From Eutrigla gurnardus (lineage: Eukaryota; Chordata; Actinopteri; Perciformes; Triglidae): 64,000 nucleotides of DNA. Shown here piece by piece: positions 49,046 to 59,691 of the stretch (positions within the stretch are counted from its first letter, which is position 1; every line of letters starts with the position of its first letter). The notes below the pieces were generated by a model. That model was not told the DNA's origin and made no database searches. It saw only the letters and a list, made by a program, of their open reading frames with translations. Location of the stretch: the NCBI GenBank assembly GCA_963514095.1, contig OY741264.1:11492054-11556053 (forward strand), read 5' to 3'. Both the position numbers and the translations under genes were made by a program.

Positions 49046-49594
49046 TTAATCCTCACTGTCATCTGCAGCTCTCGCAGCCCTCGACTTAGCCATTTCCTCC
49101 CGGTTATTGGCAACTTCAGCTCGCTTCCGTGAAGGGAACTCGCAAAGTGCGGAGAGGTCAGAGCGCATCCCGACCATGGTTGACCGATTGGTCACTATTT
49201 CTTCCCGGTTAGTGGCGACTTCAACTCGCACCAGTGCCGTGGAATCGCGAACTGCAGAGATGTCAGAGCCCATCCCGACCACAGTAGACCGAGTGGTGGC
49301 GTTGTCCGCCCTCACACTGGTCAGCTCCGTGGCGATCTTTCTCAATTTCCGATGTAGCATGAAGATTCCACATCCCAAAGCGATTATTCCAGTTGTCATG
49401 AACACGAACAAGTACACGTCCTCGACGTCTTCCACATCCAGAGTGGCAAGACAGATGACTCTCCACTTTCCCCAACCATCCATGATGTAGCCGGACATGA
49501 AGGTCCCATCCGGGCACGCAGGTTCACCAGAACCCGCACGCCGTGTTGAGAATACTCTGTCGATAGCATTCAGTGACCAGCTCAGTAACTCCAT
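49046..49594 (-). CDS. Membrane protein ORF with C-terminal coiled-coil-like repeats, unknown function
   Basis: A 182-codon frame with a reasonable start context (cacgATGg), preceded in frame by a stop. Residues 1-59 are a polar N-terminal part. Residues 60-80 (YLFVFMTTGIIALGCGIFML) form one membrane segment. The basic stretch HRKLRK follows, which by the positive-inside rule puts the C-terminus in the cytosol and the N-terminus outside. Residues 101-169 are two 34-35-residue repeats sharing the pattern TRSTxVGMxSDxSA...EVAxNREE, with coiled-coil character. Cysteines are at 27, 48, 75 and 151. I recognise no family. It sits alone inside the TG...CA element, 616 nt downstream of a TATA box on the same strand, and its stop runs into AATAAA-like sequence. 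The repeats and clear topology argue for a real, once-functional protein; present expression is unknown. Confidence 0.55.
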   Translation of the reverse strand: MELLSWSLNAIDRVFSTRRAGSGEPACPDGTFMSGYIMDGWGKWRVICLATLDVEDVEDVYLFVFMTTGIIALGCGIFMLHRKLRKIATELTSVRADNATTRSTVVGMGSDISAVRDSTALVRVEVATNREEIVTNRSTMVGMRSDLSALCEFPSRKRAEVANNREEMAKSRAARAADDSED

Positions 49595-50199
49595 CGTGAA
49601 TTGTAGGAGTAACAGTTACGCCAACTATTACCATGACACGGGAGCCCGTGAATGAACTGGCGTTCGTTCGGCGGGACCCCGGTCTTTTAACTGATGGTAG
49701 ATCACTTACTGAGCTCGTGAATGTGTCCGAGGTTGGACACGCATTGTTACCGAGATGAAACCCAGCGGCGTGGGTGCACAATCAGCATTCAAATACAACA
49801 ACAGAGAAAGCAACGGACTCGGCGGTCCATGATCAAAACTTAAAACACGTTAACAAGAATTACAAGCATATCCTACACTATCAAACTTATGTCTCTGCCC
49901 AGACTGATAGCCTCTTACTGGTGTCGTTTGCGTAGGCTGCAAGTCTGTCCCGGTGATGGCGGGCGGCGACGGTAGTTCGTGAGTCCCCGGCGTCAGCGGG
50001 GGACGTGATGAGTCGGCTAAGTCCAGACGAGAGCGGGGCGTTTTTCCTCTCGTTGATCAAACTCGAATAGTGTTTCTTCTTCTGCAGGTAAACAAAAATA
50101 ATTGCGCGGTTGTGGCGATCTCTCAGGATCCAAAAACGAGTAAAAGAAAAGGGGTGAGACGCGAAAAAACGGGGAATGGAAGAAAGAGTTCTTAAGGCA

Positions 50200-50275
50200 G
50201 CGCCGGTTTATATAGCTCACGGCTGCTCCCGGGGAACCCCTGGGGTACCTGTGGTTGTCAGCCAATAGGGCACCA
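50200..50275 (-). promoter_or_regulatory. TATA/CCAAT promoter of the retrovirus-like element
   Basis: The minus-strand order is ATTGG (inverted CCAAT, complement of 50262-50266), a GC-rich spacer, then GAGCTATATAAACC (TATA at 50207-50214). Spacing between the two boxes is about 50 bp, suitable for Pol II. Transcription would start near 50180 and run toward the ORF at 49594. Confidence 0.55.
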
Positions 50276-50428
50276 GTTGTGTGTGACGTTGCACTTCGCA
50301 CCTCGGTGAGAAGTGAAAATAAAATGGTGGTTGTAGTTTTTTATCTCCTTTGTTCCTTTGTTCTGACCGCATGTGAAGGCTTTTGTAGGCCGCATTGTGT
50401 AGTCCTAATGGTGAGGTCCCAACACTAG

Positions 50429-51537
50429 CATGATCCCTGACGTCAGGTTAGTCGTGTTCTTTCTTCAAGCCTTCCCGTGTCATTTTTGGTTTAGGTTTTC
50501 CTAGTGTTTCCTCTTCTGTTGGACTTGGACAGTTTCTTTTGAATGCTTTCTTTTGAAGATCCTTCGTGGGAACTTATGTTTGGATGTTGTTTTGTTAGAT
50601 GAAATTTAGCCTTTTTGTCATTTACCTTTTCATCTCTGCCTGCATTTGGGTCCAACCATTTTTCACCCCACTATACAAAATGTAACAGAATGAACCGACC
50701 ATGGAAAATGGATCCAGCAGGTTTTTTATGTTTCAAACAAGAACCCGGCACTTGCCTAGCCTGCATGGCTGAAGGAGGCGAGCCTCCTCTATGCTGCCCA
50801 TGGATGCCCAGCCCGTTCCTGTTCCGACGCAGAGCCGCCCGTCACCTGCTCCGACGGGGGTCCGTCTGTCGTGTGTCCCTGTCCCTAAGGGGGTCCGCTC
50901 GTCTCCTGTTTTGATGGGGGTCCGTCCATCACCAGTTCTCATGGGGGTCTGTCTGACGCCTGCTCCAAGCATCCTGTTGGGGGTCTGCTCCTTGCACGTT
51001 CCTGTCCCGACGGGGGACCGTCCAACACCTGCTCTACGCATCTTACCGGAGACCCGCTCATCACCTGTTTCTGTCCGGTGGAGTCTCTGCCGTCTTCAGT
51101 ACCTGCGTTGGCGGTGCCTTAGATGTCTCAAGTTCATGTGTTGGCGGTGCCTTTGACGTCAACTGTTCCTGCATCAGCGGAGCCTCTGCCGTCTTCAGTT
51201 CCTGCGTCGGCAGAGCCTCAGCTGTCTCCAGTTTCTGTGTTGGCGGCGCCTCATCCGCCTGTAGTCCCTGCCTCGCCGGAGCCTCAGCAACCTGCAGTCC
51301 CTGCCTTGCTGGTGCCTCAACAACCTGCAGTCCCTGCCTCGTCGGAGCCTCAGCAGCCTGCAGTCCCTGGCTCGCCGGAGTCTCAGCAACCTGCAGTCCC
51401 TGCCTCGTCGGAGCCTCAGCAGCCTGCAGTCCATGTCTGCAGTTCCTGTCCAGCCTCAACCTCCTGCACGGCCTCCTGAGTGGTGTCTTCGCGGCATCAC
51501 CCGCTTGGAGACTTTTATGACATCTGGGATCTGTCCC
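50429..51537 (+). pseudogene. Older LTR-retrotransposon-like remnant with gag-like start and proline-rich repeats
   Basis: The leader continues from 47682. It reads ctctgcctgcatttgggtcc and then tgtaaca, followed by gaatgaaccgaccATGg and a frame starting MDPAG (ATG at about 50710). This arrangement is one I associate with Ty3/Gypsy-type elements of fish, though no RT or protease is present. The region from about 50800 is a decayed proline/valine-rich coding repeat: first ctgctccgacgggggtccg-like units, then 33-bp units. Frames are open on both strands because of the repeats. It is terminated by the TTAA element at 51538. The class is tentative. Confidence 0.4.
51258..51440 (+). repeat. 33-bp coding-type minisatellite
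   Basis: Five to six tandem 33-bp units beginning cctgcagtccctgcctcg, each encoding 11 residues of the form PAVPASSEPQQ in one frame. The in-frame period shows it arose in coding sequence. Less regular related units extend upstream to about 51140. Confidence 0.88.
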
Positions 51538-51972
51538 TTAAAGGTCACATATTATACTGTTTTCATCAATTTCACACAGCTGTCAGAGGTCCAACAACAC
51601 TGTATTCGATATGCATTGCCCCAAACCCATCTGTGGTCCTGAATTTCAGCTGTCTAAATGTTGCTCAAATGAGCTCTACTGAGAACATGCTGTTTCTGTG
51701 TCTGCACCTTTAAATGCTAAATGCCCCCCTTTCGGATCTCCTATCATCGTGCAGAGGAGTTCGGGCTTATGCAAATGACTCTTTTTGTTACGTAACGAAA
51801 GGAGCTGAATCTGAACAGCCTGTAGGAGCACTGTTTTACCAGAGGGTGGGCTGCAGAGACCATGCAGGAATTGCTTGTTTTCCTCATCCTGGGAGTTGGC
51901 AGGCTCAGGGAGGACCAGTTTATAGGTGTAGAGACCAGAGAAAACCTGTTTTTCATAATATGGCCCCTTTAA
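51538..51972. mobile_element. TTAA-flanked MITE, 427 bp
   Basis: The body 51542-51968 is flanked by TTAA at 51538-51541 and 51969-51972. Ends are aggtcacatattat (left) and, complemented, aggggccatattatg (right). These termini are common in fish MITEs with TTAA duplications (Kolobok or piggyBac type). The 90- and 123-codon frames across it on opposite strands are not genes. Confidence 0.75.
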
Positions 51973-53149
51973 GTTTATTTTCCTGAACAAATTTGTGGCG
52001 TTTAACTGTGATGTCATCGATCCAAGATAGTCTCCACTAGGTAGCATTAGCTAACATTAACGTGTTACTTTCTGTATTAATAAGAATCAAAACGTGTTAG
52101 ATAATTACCTTTATTCTCAAATGTAATTTCCGCCTACAGCGCTCCAGACGAGCAGAACAATTGTGTTGTATCCGTCTTGTGTTGATGCCAATGTAGTCTC
52201 GCAAAGCCAGGAGCGACCTAGTCTGCTGTTGTTATGCTTGAAGTTAGCGCTAGCGTTTCTGGTAAAACCTCACATATAGTCAGGCTCCCTCTAATATAAA
52301 GTGTTTGACCAGAGCAGGCAGATTTCATTACTGCTGACTCACAATGGAGGATCAACATGCAGAAGACCATTCAACTTCCAAAACAAAAAACAAATTGAAG
52401 TGAAGGGCAAGTAATCAAGAAGTGTGGAGCATGTGAAGGCATCACGCAGATGAGAGCTGCCAATCAACTGACATCGTACAGTCAACACTGTTTGGTTTCC
52501 AAAGGACCTCTGGCAGATGAGGTCCCAGAGGCTCGCCTGCAGTTACATCTATCGCCAAAGAGGCCGCTAGAAGCAAGGTATTTCAAATCTTACGGATTAC
52601 AACTTTAAACTGCATCTACAAACATCATCAAGAGAAATGCAGCCTACTTATCAATCATACAACATAGGCTCACTTTGTGTACTATCCATTTCACCTCTAC
52701 TCTCCCCACTGTGGCTGTGAGTCACTCAGACAGTCAAGACTCCTGCACACACACACTTGGTTTAGAGACCTGCATTTACTTTTACAAACACTATCAGGCA
52801 TTCTTGCGCAATACTTTTTTTGTCTAGCTTCACAGCATTAAAAAATTATATTCAGGGCTACACTCGAAGGAGACAAGGATGTCAGGCTGACCTGCTTAAA
52901 TCACTCGATACTGAAACTATATCATCATGGAAAGTAATGGATAACAGATTACAGAACATTGAACTTAAAATCAGTTTTCCGTTTAATTAAACATGTGAAA
53001 ATGTAGATATGTATTAATTTGTATTGAGTTTGTCATTTCTTTGACAATTAACTTTGTCACATTACATTTTTTTTGGTGCAAACAGCACCTCCATCAGTGC
53101 CACAATAACGGTTCATTAGGAGAACACATAGGTTTAACAGGTATGGTTC
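51973..53149. other. No feature seen
   Basis: Unassigned sequence. The segment 52000-52320 has short MITE-like words (tgatgtcatcgatc, gctagcgtttctgg) but no paired ends. Confidence 0.45.
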
Positions 53150-53262
53150 TTATTAAAACACTTATACTTAAAGTACCAGTACTAATAAAACAGTGTATCA
53201 TGCCATTTTTAGGCAGGGTATTGAAATACTTTTCGGGTACCGGTATACCGTGCAACACTATC
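53150..53262. mobile_element. hAT element right-end fragment
   Basis: The sequence ends gggtaccggtataccgtgcaacacta, a terminus type common in fish hAT elements and related in style to the ggtataccgcccagcacta end of the 26735-27776 element. No left terminus was found, so only one end remains. The left limit is approximate. Confidence 0.5.
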
Positions 53263-53570
53263 CAGCTCAGCAGAGTGCGCTTCAGGACAACATAGACTAA
53301 TCAGCAAACACAGTCATTGGCTGTATTGGGGACATTCCTAAATCAGAAACCCTTGATAAAAGGGGATGTCTGTACCAAATGTACAACTCTGGTGATTTGG
53401 AGGAGTGCAGGAAATCCACGTCGATTAGTAGTGTAAAGTGAACATAAATGTAGAGACTAAAACCCAACACTTCAGCACCAGAGCCATGTATGCTGGACAA
53501 GGAAGCATTAGACGAAAATCAGCGGTGCTGCTGAGATAATGTCTGCATCTCGCACATGATCTGAATAACC

Positions 53571-53873
53571 CTGGACCTGACACTAACGCTCATCTCCGCC
53601 ATCATGGAGTGCCTCAAGCTGTTCATCAAAACTATCATTACTCCTTCCCTTCCTGAACCACTGGACCCACTTCAATTAGCATATATAATTTATATTTTGT
53701 ATACTTTAGCCCTTTACTTTAACTTCCACTATTTGATTTCTTTCACTTTTTACTATAGAGCTAACGAGCATTATTAGACGGTGCCGGGGGCCTACAATTT
53801 TCATTGCCAATGACTGCTTCACTGTAATTGTTGTGCTTATGACAAGAATAAGGAACTTGAACTTGATAAAGCC
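53571..53873 (+). pseudogene. Internally deleted LINE: reverse-transcriptase scrap joined to 3' tail
   Basis: In one frame 53571-53685 reads LTLISAIMECLKLFIKTII..., then EPLDPLQLAY. This corresponds to the conserved LTS.iMkc.E.lv ... DPLQFAY block of fish LINE reverse transcriptases. The sequence then passes directly into AT-rich 3' UTR and ends tatgacaagaataaggaacttgaacttga, a typical LINE tail. The catalytic YADD region and most of ORF2 are missing. It is a dead copy. Clade (L2/Rex-like) was not resolved. Confidence 0.7.
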
Positions 53874-56800
53874 ACTGTTAAAAACAATTAAAATCCTCCT
53901 TCTTTTCCCTGGCTGTGACCAATTTCACAATTTTCTCCTCTTTTGTGATTTTCAATGCATGGAAATGCCAGGGCTTTTGCCAAAGACCGTTTATTCATTT
54001 ATATCAGAGCAGAGGACGAAAGACGTTGATTACATCTCTGTTTGCATCTGTATGTTTTTTCTTTTTACATTATACCACTATATAAACAATCTGGCATTGT
54101 GACATACCTTAAAACGTTATCACCCTTTAGTTGGCAAGGGTCATACATTCAAATTTGCTTTAAGGCTCCCAAGTTACCAACAGCTGTTTTTCCACATTGG
54201 TGGCATAGTTAACTAATCATTGTACCCTTAAGTGTATGCAGTGAAAACTGCCTCAAGGTTGTATGTATCCAGCAACAATGTATCTAGACTACATGATAAT
54301 GTTATAAATCATGCTGTATATACAAATACAAATATGGATATGCAATTGCTGTATAACAGAGGATACTACCCGAGCTAAATACATTGCTGACCTTGTCTTA
54401 TTGGTAATGGTTTCATTCGTGTCAGCAGAGCAGCCTGTTTGCTCAGCGGTCTCAGAGCTGTTGAGACAAGCCTTGGCGATGTCAAACCATTGGTAACCCT
54501 GTTCAAAAATAATCATGGGCAATAGCAGTGTCTCACCAGACAGCACTGACCACTTAAAATCAAACCTGTCACCAAAGCCAAGAAAAACAAGAATCTTACT
54601 GAATATCAGTTTGTAATCATTGTTCCGTGTCATGTAAGAGTCATCATGTACATGGAGGTTACCCTCTTGATATATTCTAAATTTGTGTTTGACTCTTTCC
54701 CGTTGCGGAGGAGTGATAGTGCAGACAGAGGGGTGTGGATGAATATTCGATGTATTAGCACCATGCAGTCAGGTAAAACTATGCGCAGACCCCCCGAGGA
54801 TGCTGGGAAAAGGATCGTCAGGATCAAAGGGAACGTGGAACACAGCAGAACGAGGGATCTCAGGGCTTAGGGGCTCATTAGGAATATTACAAAGGTAAGG
54901 CTGGGAATTAGCGCTGAGACAGTCTTAATACAAAACCCTGGAATGGATGGCTTATACATGTTTCACTTGCATAGGTAGGGGATTTGACTGTAGTTAAAAA
55001 GTACTGATCTTGTGTCATTATGCTCATAATGATCAATCTCACAGAGAGATGTTTTCTGACCTTGAATCATAAGCATAGCATTGCCGAAACAGATAGTTCT
55101 GATATTATGTTTTGTGAAGAAGAAATAATATGTTACCTCTTGTCTTTCTTTTTAGTTAGTGTTTAAGTTTTCTAGCACAGCCTTTAGCACATGCAATGCT
55201 TGGTTAAAGGGTTCAATGTCAAGCGCTGCAATGTTACGGTTATTGTAGACGTTTGAAAAATCCGGTTGCAGCAGGAACATCCGCCCTGCCAAGTTTATGT
55301 CTGCTGAATAAGACATGGATTGAAATATTTGATCTGTTTTCTATAGATTAGAATTCTTGTATGTTCTATATTTACTATTTAATGTTAATTTCAGTGTTTA
55401 TCTACTCCCTAAGTCCAGGGCTATTTGTTATGTTTTAAATTGTGCTACATAAACTTGTTTATTGTTATTACAGAAGGAAGAGGGGAGGAACAAGCTTGCA
55501 GCTCGACACAGTGATGGTTATTCACGTACCATATGCTTTCTGTGGTTTTGGCTGAAAAAGTAACATCAAACAACAGTACCATCAGCCAGCTTAGATAAAA
55601 GAATATACACATAGTGGTATAACATTTGAACCCATTATGTAAAAAGCAGTATGAATGCGGTTATTATCATATAAACCCACATAACCCAAACTCCTTTCAA
55701 CTCTCTCTTAAAAAAATTAAAGAAACAAAAGTTTCATATGAAGTGAGGATGAGATGCCAGCTGTTCACATACCATGTTTCCTCTCCTTTGTTATGTGTGT
55801 CTGTTATAACTAAATCAGGCAGGTATTCATGGTGTCCATATGCACTGTCAACACCCAGGGGCAACACTCAATTGGTGTATTTAGCATGTGGAAAAAAAAA
55901 AAAAAAAAACGAAAGATAAAGAGGGGTGAGACTACACCACCATCTGGGCAGGGGTGTCAGAATCCAACAGATGATGATGGAGAGCTTCATCCAGATACCT
56001 TGGGGGTTAGCAATAGAGGCAAGCCTCTCATTAACATCAGAGCTAATCAGATCCTGAAACATGAGTCTTTGGGATCCATGGCTGTGTATCAACGTTGTGT
56101 TCATTTGTATTCAGGTGACGGTGATTGAGTGCACCAAGGAGGCGAGGGGTGCAGCTTCGTTAAGTTATTCGAAAGAATGTTTCCAAGACACAATACTGCA
56201 TCATTCTGGTAACTTGGAGTGGGGAAAAGGGATTTAACCAAAAGTCTTGCTGTCATTCTCACTGCAGACTACAACAACGAACTGAACCATTTCCGCCAAT
56301 TTTATTTGAGAAAAAAAACACAACAAACATTGAACGTCTGTTGTTGTAAATTGTTGCCAGATTCATATTCTGTGTTAAACTGCACAATGTCATTTACATG
56401 AAATCAGAGCTCCAGTAACTGTATTCAGCCCAGCCTGTAGAATAATTAAAAGCATTCCACTTCCTGAAAGGTAGGCAGAATGTTTCACTTCCAAACTGCT
56501 TATTGTATATGTTCATGGATTTTTACACAGCGTGGAGTTTGGTAGTGATTTGCATATAAGAGTCACTCCCTATGAACTTGCTGCTTGCTTTACCAGACCT
56601 GTGACTGCTACATTCACTGTGCCAAGCATACAGGCAGGAAGCACACAACAAACCTGCTCACAATCAAACTCACACAAAGATACACGCACACACACACACA
56701 CGCACATTGACTCACACGTTTATGAGGCATTTGTAACACTTCACTATTTACAGCTGGAGTCTGGAATGAGAGAAACTGAAGGGAGTGTTATCCATCACTG

Positions 56801-57019
56801 TATGTTGACATCCACATTAACAATCTCAGCATGTGCTTTATCCAAGATAAGGTCTTAGTGAAATTTTTATTTGGAAAGATTGGACACCATTTTTAAAGGA
56901 GTCAGTACTTGGAATTGACAAAAAACAAGTACCATTACTCCCTTTATTAACATGTTGCCATGTGTATCAGCTGGATTTAGCAAATCATTATTTCATTCAA
57001 TTTCTACAGTGGTCTCTAT
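53874..57019. other. Unassigned sequence
   Basis: No gene was recognised. It contains a poly-A run at about 55890-55909 and a CA run at 56690-56703. The minus-strand 114-codon frame at 54289-54633 has Asn-X-Ser/Thr motifs and hydrophobic ends but no recognisable domain. Confidence 0.45.
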
Positions 57020-57250
57020 GAAGGCCGATCAGAAGAGCCAGTCAGATGATGCATCGATGCTGAATTGATTTCACTACTCTTTTACATGCTTTCTTTCCTG
57101 CTCTGAAAGCGACACATACGCTCCAAGGTGCCAGGCCTGGCGGCCTGCCTGAGCACTGCAATTGGTTCATTAATTTAAATTAAGTTCAATTAATTGTCAA
57201 TTTAACATGTGTGCTGAAAGGAAGCTTTGGCCCATGTGAAATTAACCTAT
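57020..57250. promoter_or_regulatory. Candidate conserved non-coding element rich in homeodomain-type sites
   Basis: The block gcaattggttcattaattt, aattaagttcaattaattg and caatttaaca (57160-57206) packs several TAATT/ATTA and CAATTA cores into about 50 bp. It is flanked by balanced, non-repetitive sequence. This is the usual look of vertebrate developmental enhancers. Function is inferred from composition only. Confidence 0.3.
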
Positions 57251-57499
57251 AGACCATAAATTAATCTATAGACCAAGCACAACTGGTTAAGAATATGTTA
57301 AAGGTTCACTATTGACGGTTTACCGTTGAGATCCCTAGTCTGTATGGTCAATAAAATACTTCCACCATCAACTTAGTTTAAGACAGGAAATGGGTTGCAT
57401 GGCTCTTTCCAAAAGTGCCAAAGTTGCCTTTAGTTATTAGCATTGTTCCAGAATGTAACCGGATCATATATGGTATCTATTCATTTCGGTTCTTTGGTG

Positions 57500-58039
57500 T
57501 CCTCCTTAGTCTGTTTTGCGACAGGTATGGCGATCGTGGCAGGTGTGACACGCCCCTTTCCGGCACCTGTAGTGCTGCCGCGGTCTCGGCCGCTAATGCG
57601 GGGTGGTTTATATACCCCCCAGTTATTTAGTCTCTCTCTCTCTTCTGCCGAAGCGGGTGCTGCGTGTTGGCAGCGCCGCCGAGCCATCGTATCCCGGCGT
57701 CTGTGCAGTGTTCCGCAGGTATGTAGCGCAGTCTCATGACGTGATGAGGTAATAAGATGCTGCGCTGACAATCCTTTGTTGTAGGTTGGCGCGGTGGGCC
57801 GAGATGGTGGGTGTGCGTGTGTGTCCCCCCCTGTCCGGTTAGCTGCCGCCGTAGCTGCTACCAGCTATTAGCACTGATGCGGGCTCGACGCAGGTAACCC
57901 GTGCTATGAGCTAAGTGCTATTTTTGTCTGCTAAGTGTGTTTAGGTGTCACTAACGATTGCTTTTGTTTTTGAAGCTTGTCTGGCGTTGGGCTGCTGTGT
58001 GCCCTGTCTTGCCTCCAAACTCTTGCCTCTAATGCCTAG
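57500..58039 (+). mobile_element. GC-rich TATA-containing unit, left part (LTR-like), split by insertion
   Basis: A CpG-rich stretch (ctgccgcggtctcggccgc) precedes tttatata (57607-57614). A leader with splice-donor-like sites (cag/gtatgt at 57718, cag/gtaacc near 57893) and acceptor-like pyrimidine tracts follows. It continues at 59688. The composition differs sharply from the AT-rich surroundings. I infer a retroelement LTR or transposon promoter. The outer boundaries and target duplication were not found, so a cellular promoter or non-coding first exon cannot be excluded. Confidence 0.4.
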
Positions 58040-59691
58040 TGTAACCCACCTGATAGGTAAGAACACTGGGCCAGAATACTCTAGACTCGTATGAGGGAGT
58101 GATGAAGAATAGGATTAGACACCGATTGAGTAAAGGAGGTACACAGAGGTAAGTTTAGCAATGCAGTGTATTAACACATGAAAAATAAACACATTTACAA
58201 TATATGGCCGGCCTTCAGTTTGTTTTCTTTTAAAGTGTCTCTTTAAATTGGGTGCACCCTTAAAAAAATAAAATAAATTGTCTCTTGTTCTCCAAGGAAA
58301 GGAAAAAATAAAGATTGTTCCTTTAAGTCTTTCTGAGTCTTTCTCAGTCCTACCACACCGACAGGACGACGGACGAAGAAGAGAGGGTCCTCTTCAGCTC
58401 CAATCCAGATGTTCACACGGTTAGCTCGCCATCTCCCTTCTGGGGAGAGAATCCAGAATCCAGGGTCTCCAAAAAACCCAGCCTGTATAGCACAACAGGG
58501 CTTAGTTAATCTATTCACTTCTTTTTTAACTGTACAGTTTCTATTTTCTAAGTATAATCAATTTCACTGTGCAATGTAACTTTTCACTGTTAACTTGTTA
58601 CAAGATAACTTCTACATTACAGTGTTAGCATATGAATTGTTAACTTCACTGTTTTTAATGAAACCAAAATCATGAAATGACTGATAAACAATCAAAAATA
58701 CACATGTAAATGATTTTAAACCACTCACAATTAAACAATAAATACCCACACTGGATTAAAGTGAGTAAAATAATGTAATCTTGTAATATTCTGTGCTTAT
58801 GTGCAACAGCACTATATTACACAAAAGAATTAAGCATCTCATAACCCATGACTCAGCTTAATAATGTCTCTTTACATTCACACAATGCAAATAACAGGCA
58901 CACGTACTCTTTTTTTCACACACACACACACATGCACGCGCACACACCTGCGCACACACGCGGTTTCTCTCATCACAAGAAAGTAAACAACAACAACAGG
59001 TGAGCTAATGCTACAGCTCGGTGGCTAACACACCACGAGGATATGCTAACTCACGGAGCTAACTGCTAACTACCCACACTTCACAGCACTCACCGGGAAA
59101 ATAAAAGAATGAACACAGGTAAAGTTCCCAGGGTCGCTTCTCCGTGGTCCACCAGACGCTCAGGTATCGGCCCAAACGGTTCCTTTTCCTCCACAGTTCC
59201 TCAATATGTGCGTTATCAAGTATTTTTTCTGACTTTTCCACTCCGACTTCTGTGTCTCGGTGCTCGTCCTGCCGCCGCTCGGTGCTGTGCGTGTATCACT
59301 GCGCGTCTCACTAACCCGCAGCAAGGGGGCGGGACATGACCCGATCTCTCCAATTGTAATTCAACTTCACCTCTATGAGCGAATTAGATTTATTTCTCTT
59401 CACAGAACCACTCTTAAAGCTAGAGCAAGCGAAAATAGACCTCTGGGATAAAATAAATAAATAAATAAAATACAGGATGAAATAAAGACTACAATTAGTA
59501 ATTAAATGAAAATTATGCTCAATGAAAGGAAAATATAAAAATAAAATATTTCTAACTGTTTTTTCTCTTTTTCAGGTAGGTAACAGGTAGGTTCTTTTTC
59601 TCATTTTTTCAGGTTACATACTAACATACATCTCTTTTTTCAACAGGTTACATACTAACATACTTCTCTTTTTTTCAACAGGTTACACTAG
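58036..59691 (-). mobile_element. TG...CA retrovirus-like insertion (solo LTR?), 1,648 bp
   Basis: The body 58040-59687 begins tgtaacc and ends ggttaca. It is flanked by ctag at 58036-58039 and 59688-59691, a 4-bp duplication. The outer sequence reads through smoothly when the insert is removed (cttgcctctaatgcctag / cctctctttttattagc). In minus orientation, a CpG-rich block with a GC box (complement of gggggcggg, about 59324-59332) lies toward the 59687 end. Near that end a ~35-bp unit containing the terminal ggttaca is repeated (59610-59687). No coding domain was recognised. The orientation is a guess from the CpG block. Confidence 0.6.
58910..58972. repeat. CA/CG-rich alternating tract
   Basis: An alternating purine-pyrimidine run (cacacacacacatgcacgcgcacacacctgcgcacacacgcgg in pieces) lies inside the insertion. 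It is Z-DNA prone and likely polymorphic. Confidence 0.8.

Larger units (their letters stand above)
47679..50428 (-). mobile_element. Retrovirus-like TG...CA insertion, 2,742 bp, with internal ORF
   Basis: The body 47683-50424 has 7-bp inverted ends (tgttggg ... cccaaca) and an exact 4-bp duplication ctag (47679-47682, 50425-50428), as made by retroviral integrases. Signals run on the minus strand: an inverted CCAAT (50262-50266) and TATATAAA (50207-50214) lie about 215 bp from the end. A long leader, the ORF at 49594-49046, a nested LINE tail (48543-48978), three 95-103-bp direct repeats (48190-48457) and an AATAAA signal (48028-48033) about 345 bp before the other end follow. No second LTR, gag, pol or env was recognised. 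It may be an unusually long solo LTR carrying a gene, or an internally deleted provirus. If it is a solo LTR, the spacing of TATA and poly-A signal is abnormal. Confidence 0.65.

Noticed and set aside
47683..50424. Interpretation as a simple DNA transposon because of short inverted ends
   Set aside because: TG...CA ends, a 4-bp duplication and ordered promoter and poly-A signals fit a retroviral LTR better. The inverted ends are only 7 bp.
50733..51459. Minus-strand repetitive frames opposite the proline-rich region
   Set aside because: They are shadows of the 33-bp coding-type minisatellite, which keeps several frames open.
54289..54633. 114-codon minus-strand frame with glycosylation-like motifs
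   Set aside because: No recognisable family, no clear splice or promoter context, and low-complexity isoleucine-rich C-terminus from AT-rich DNA.
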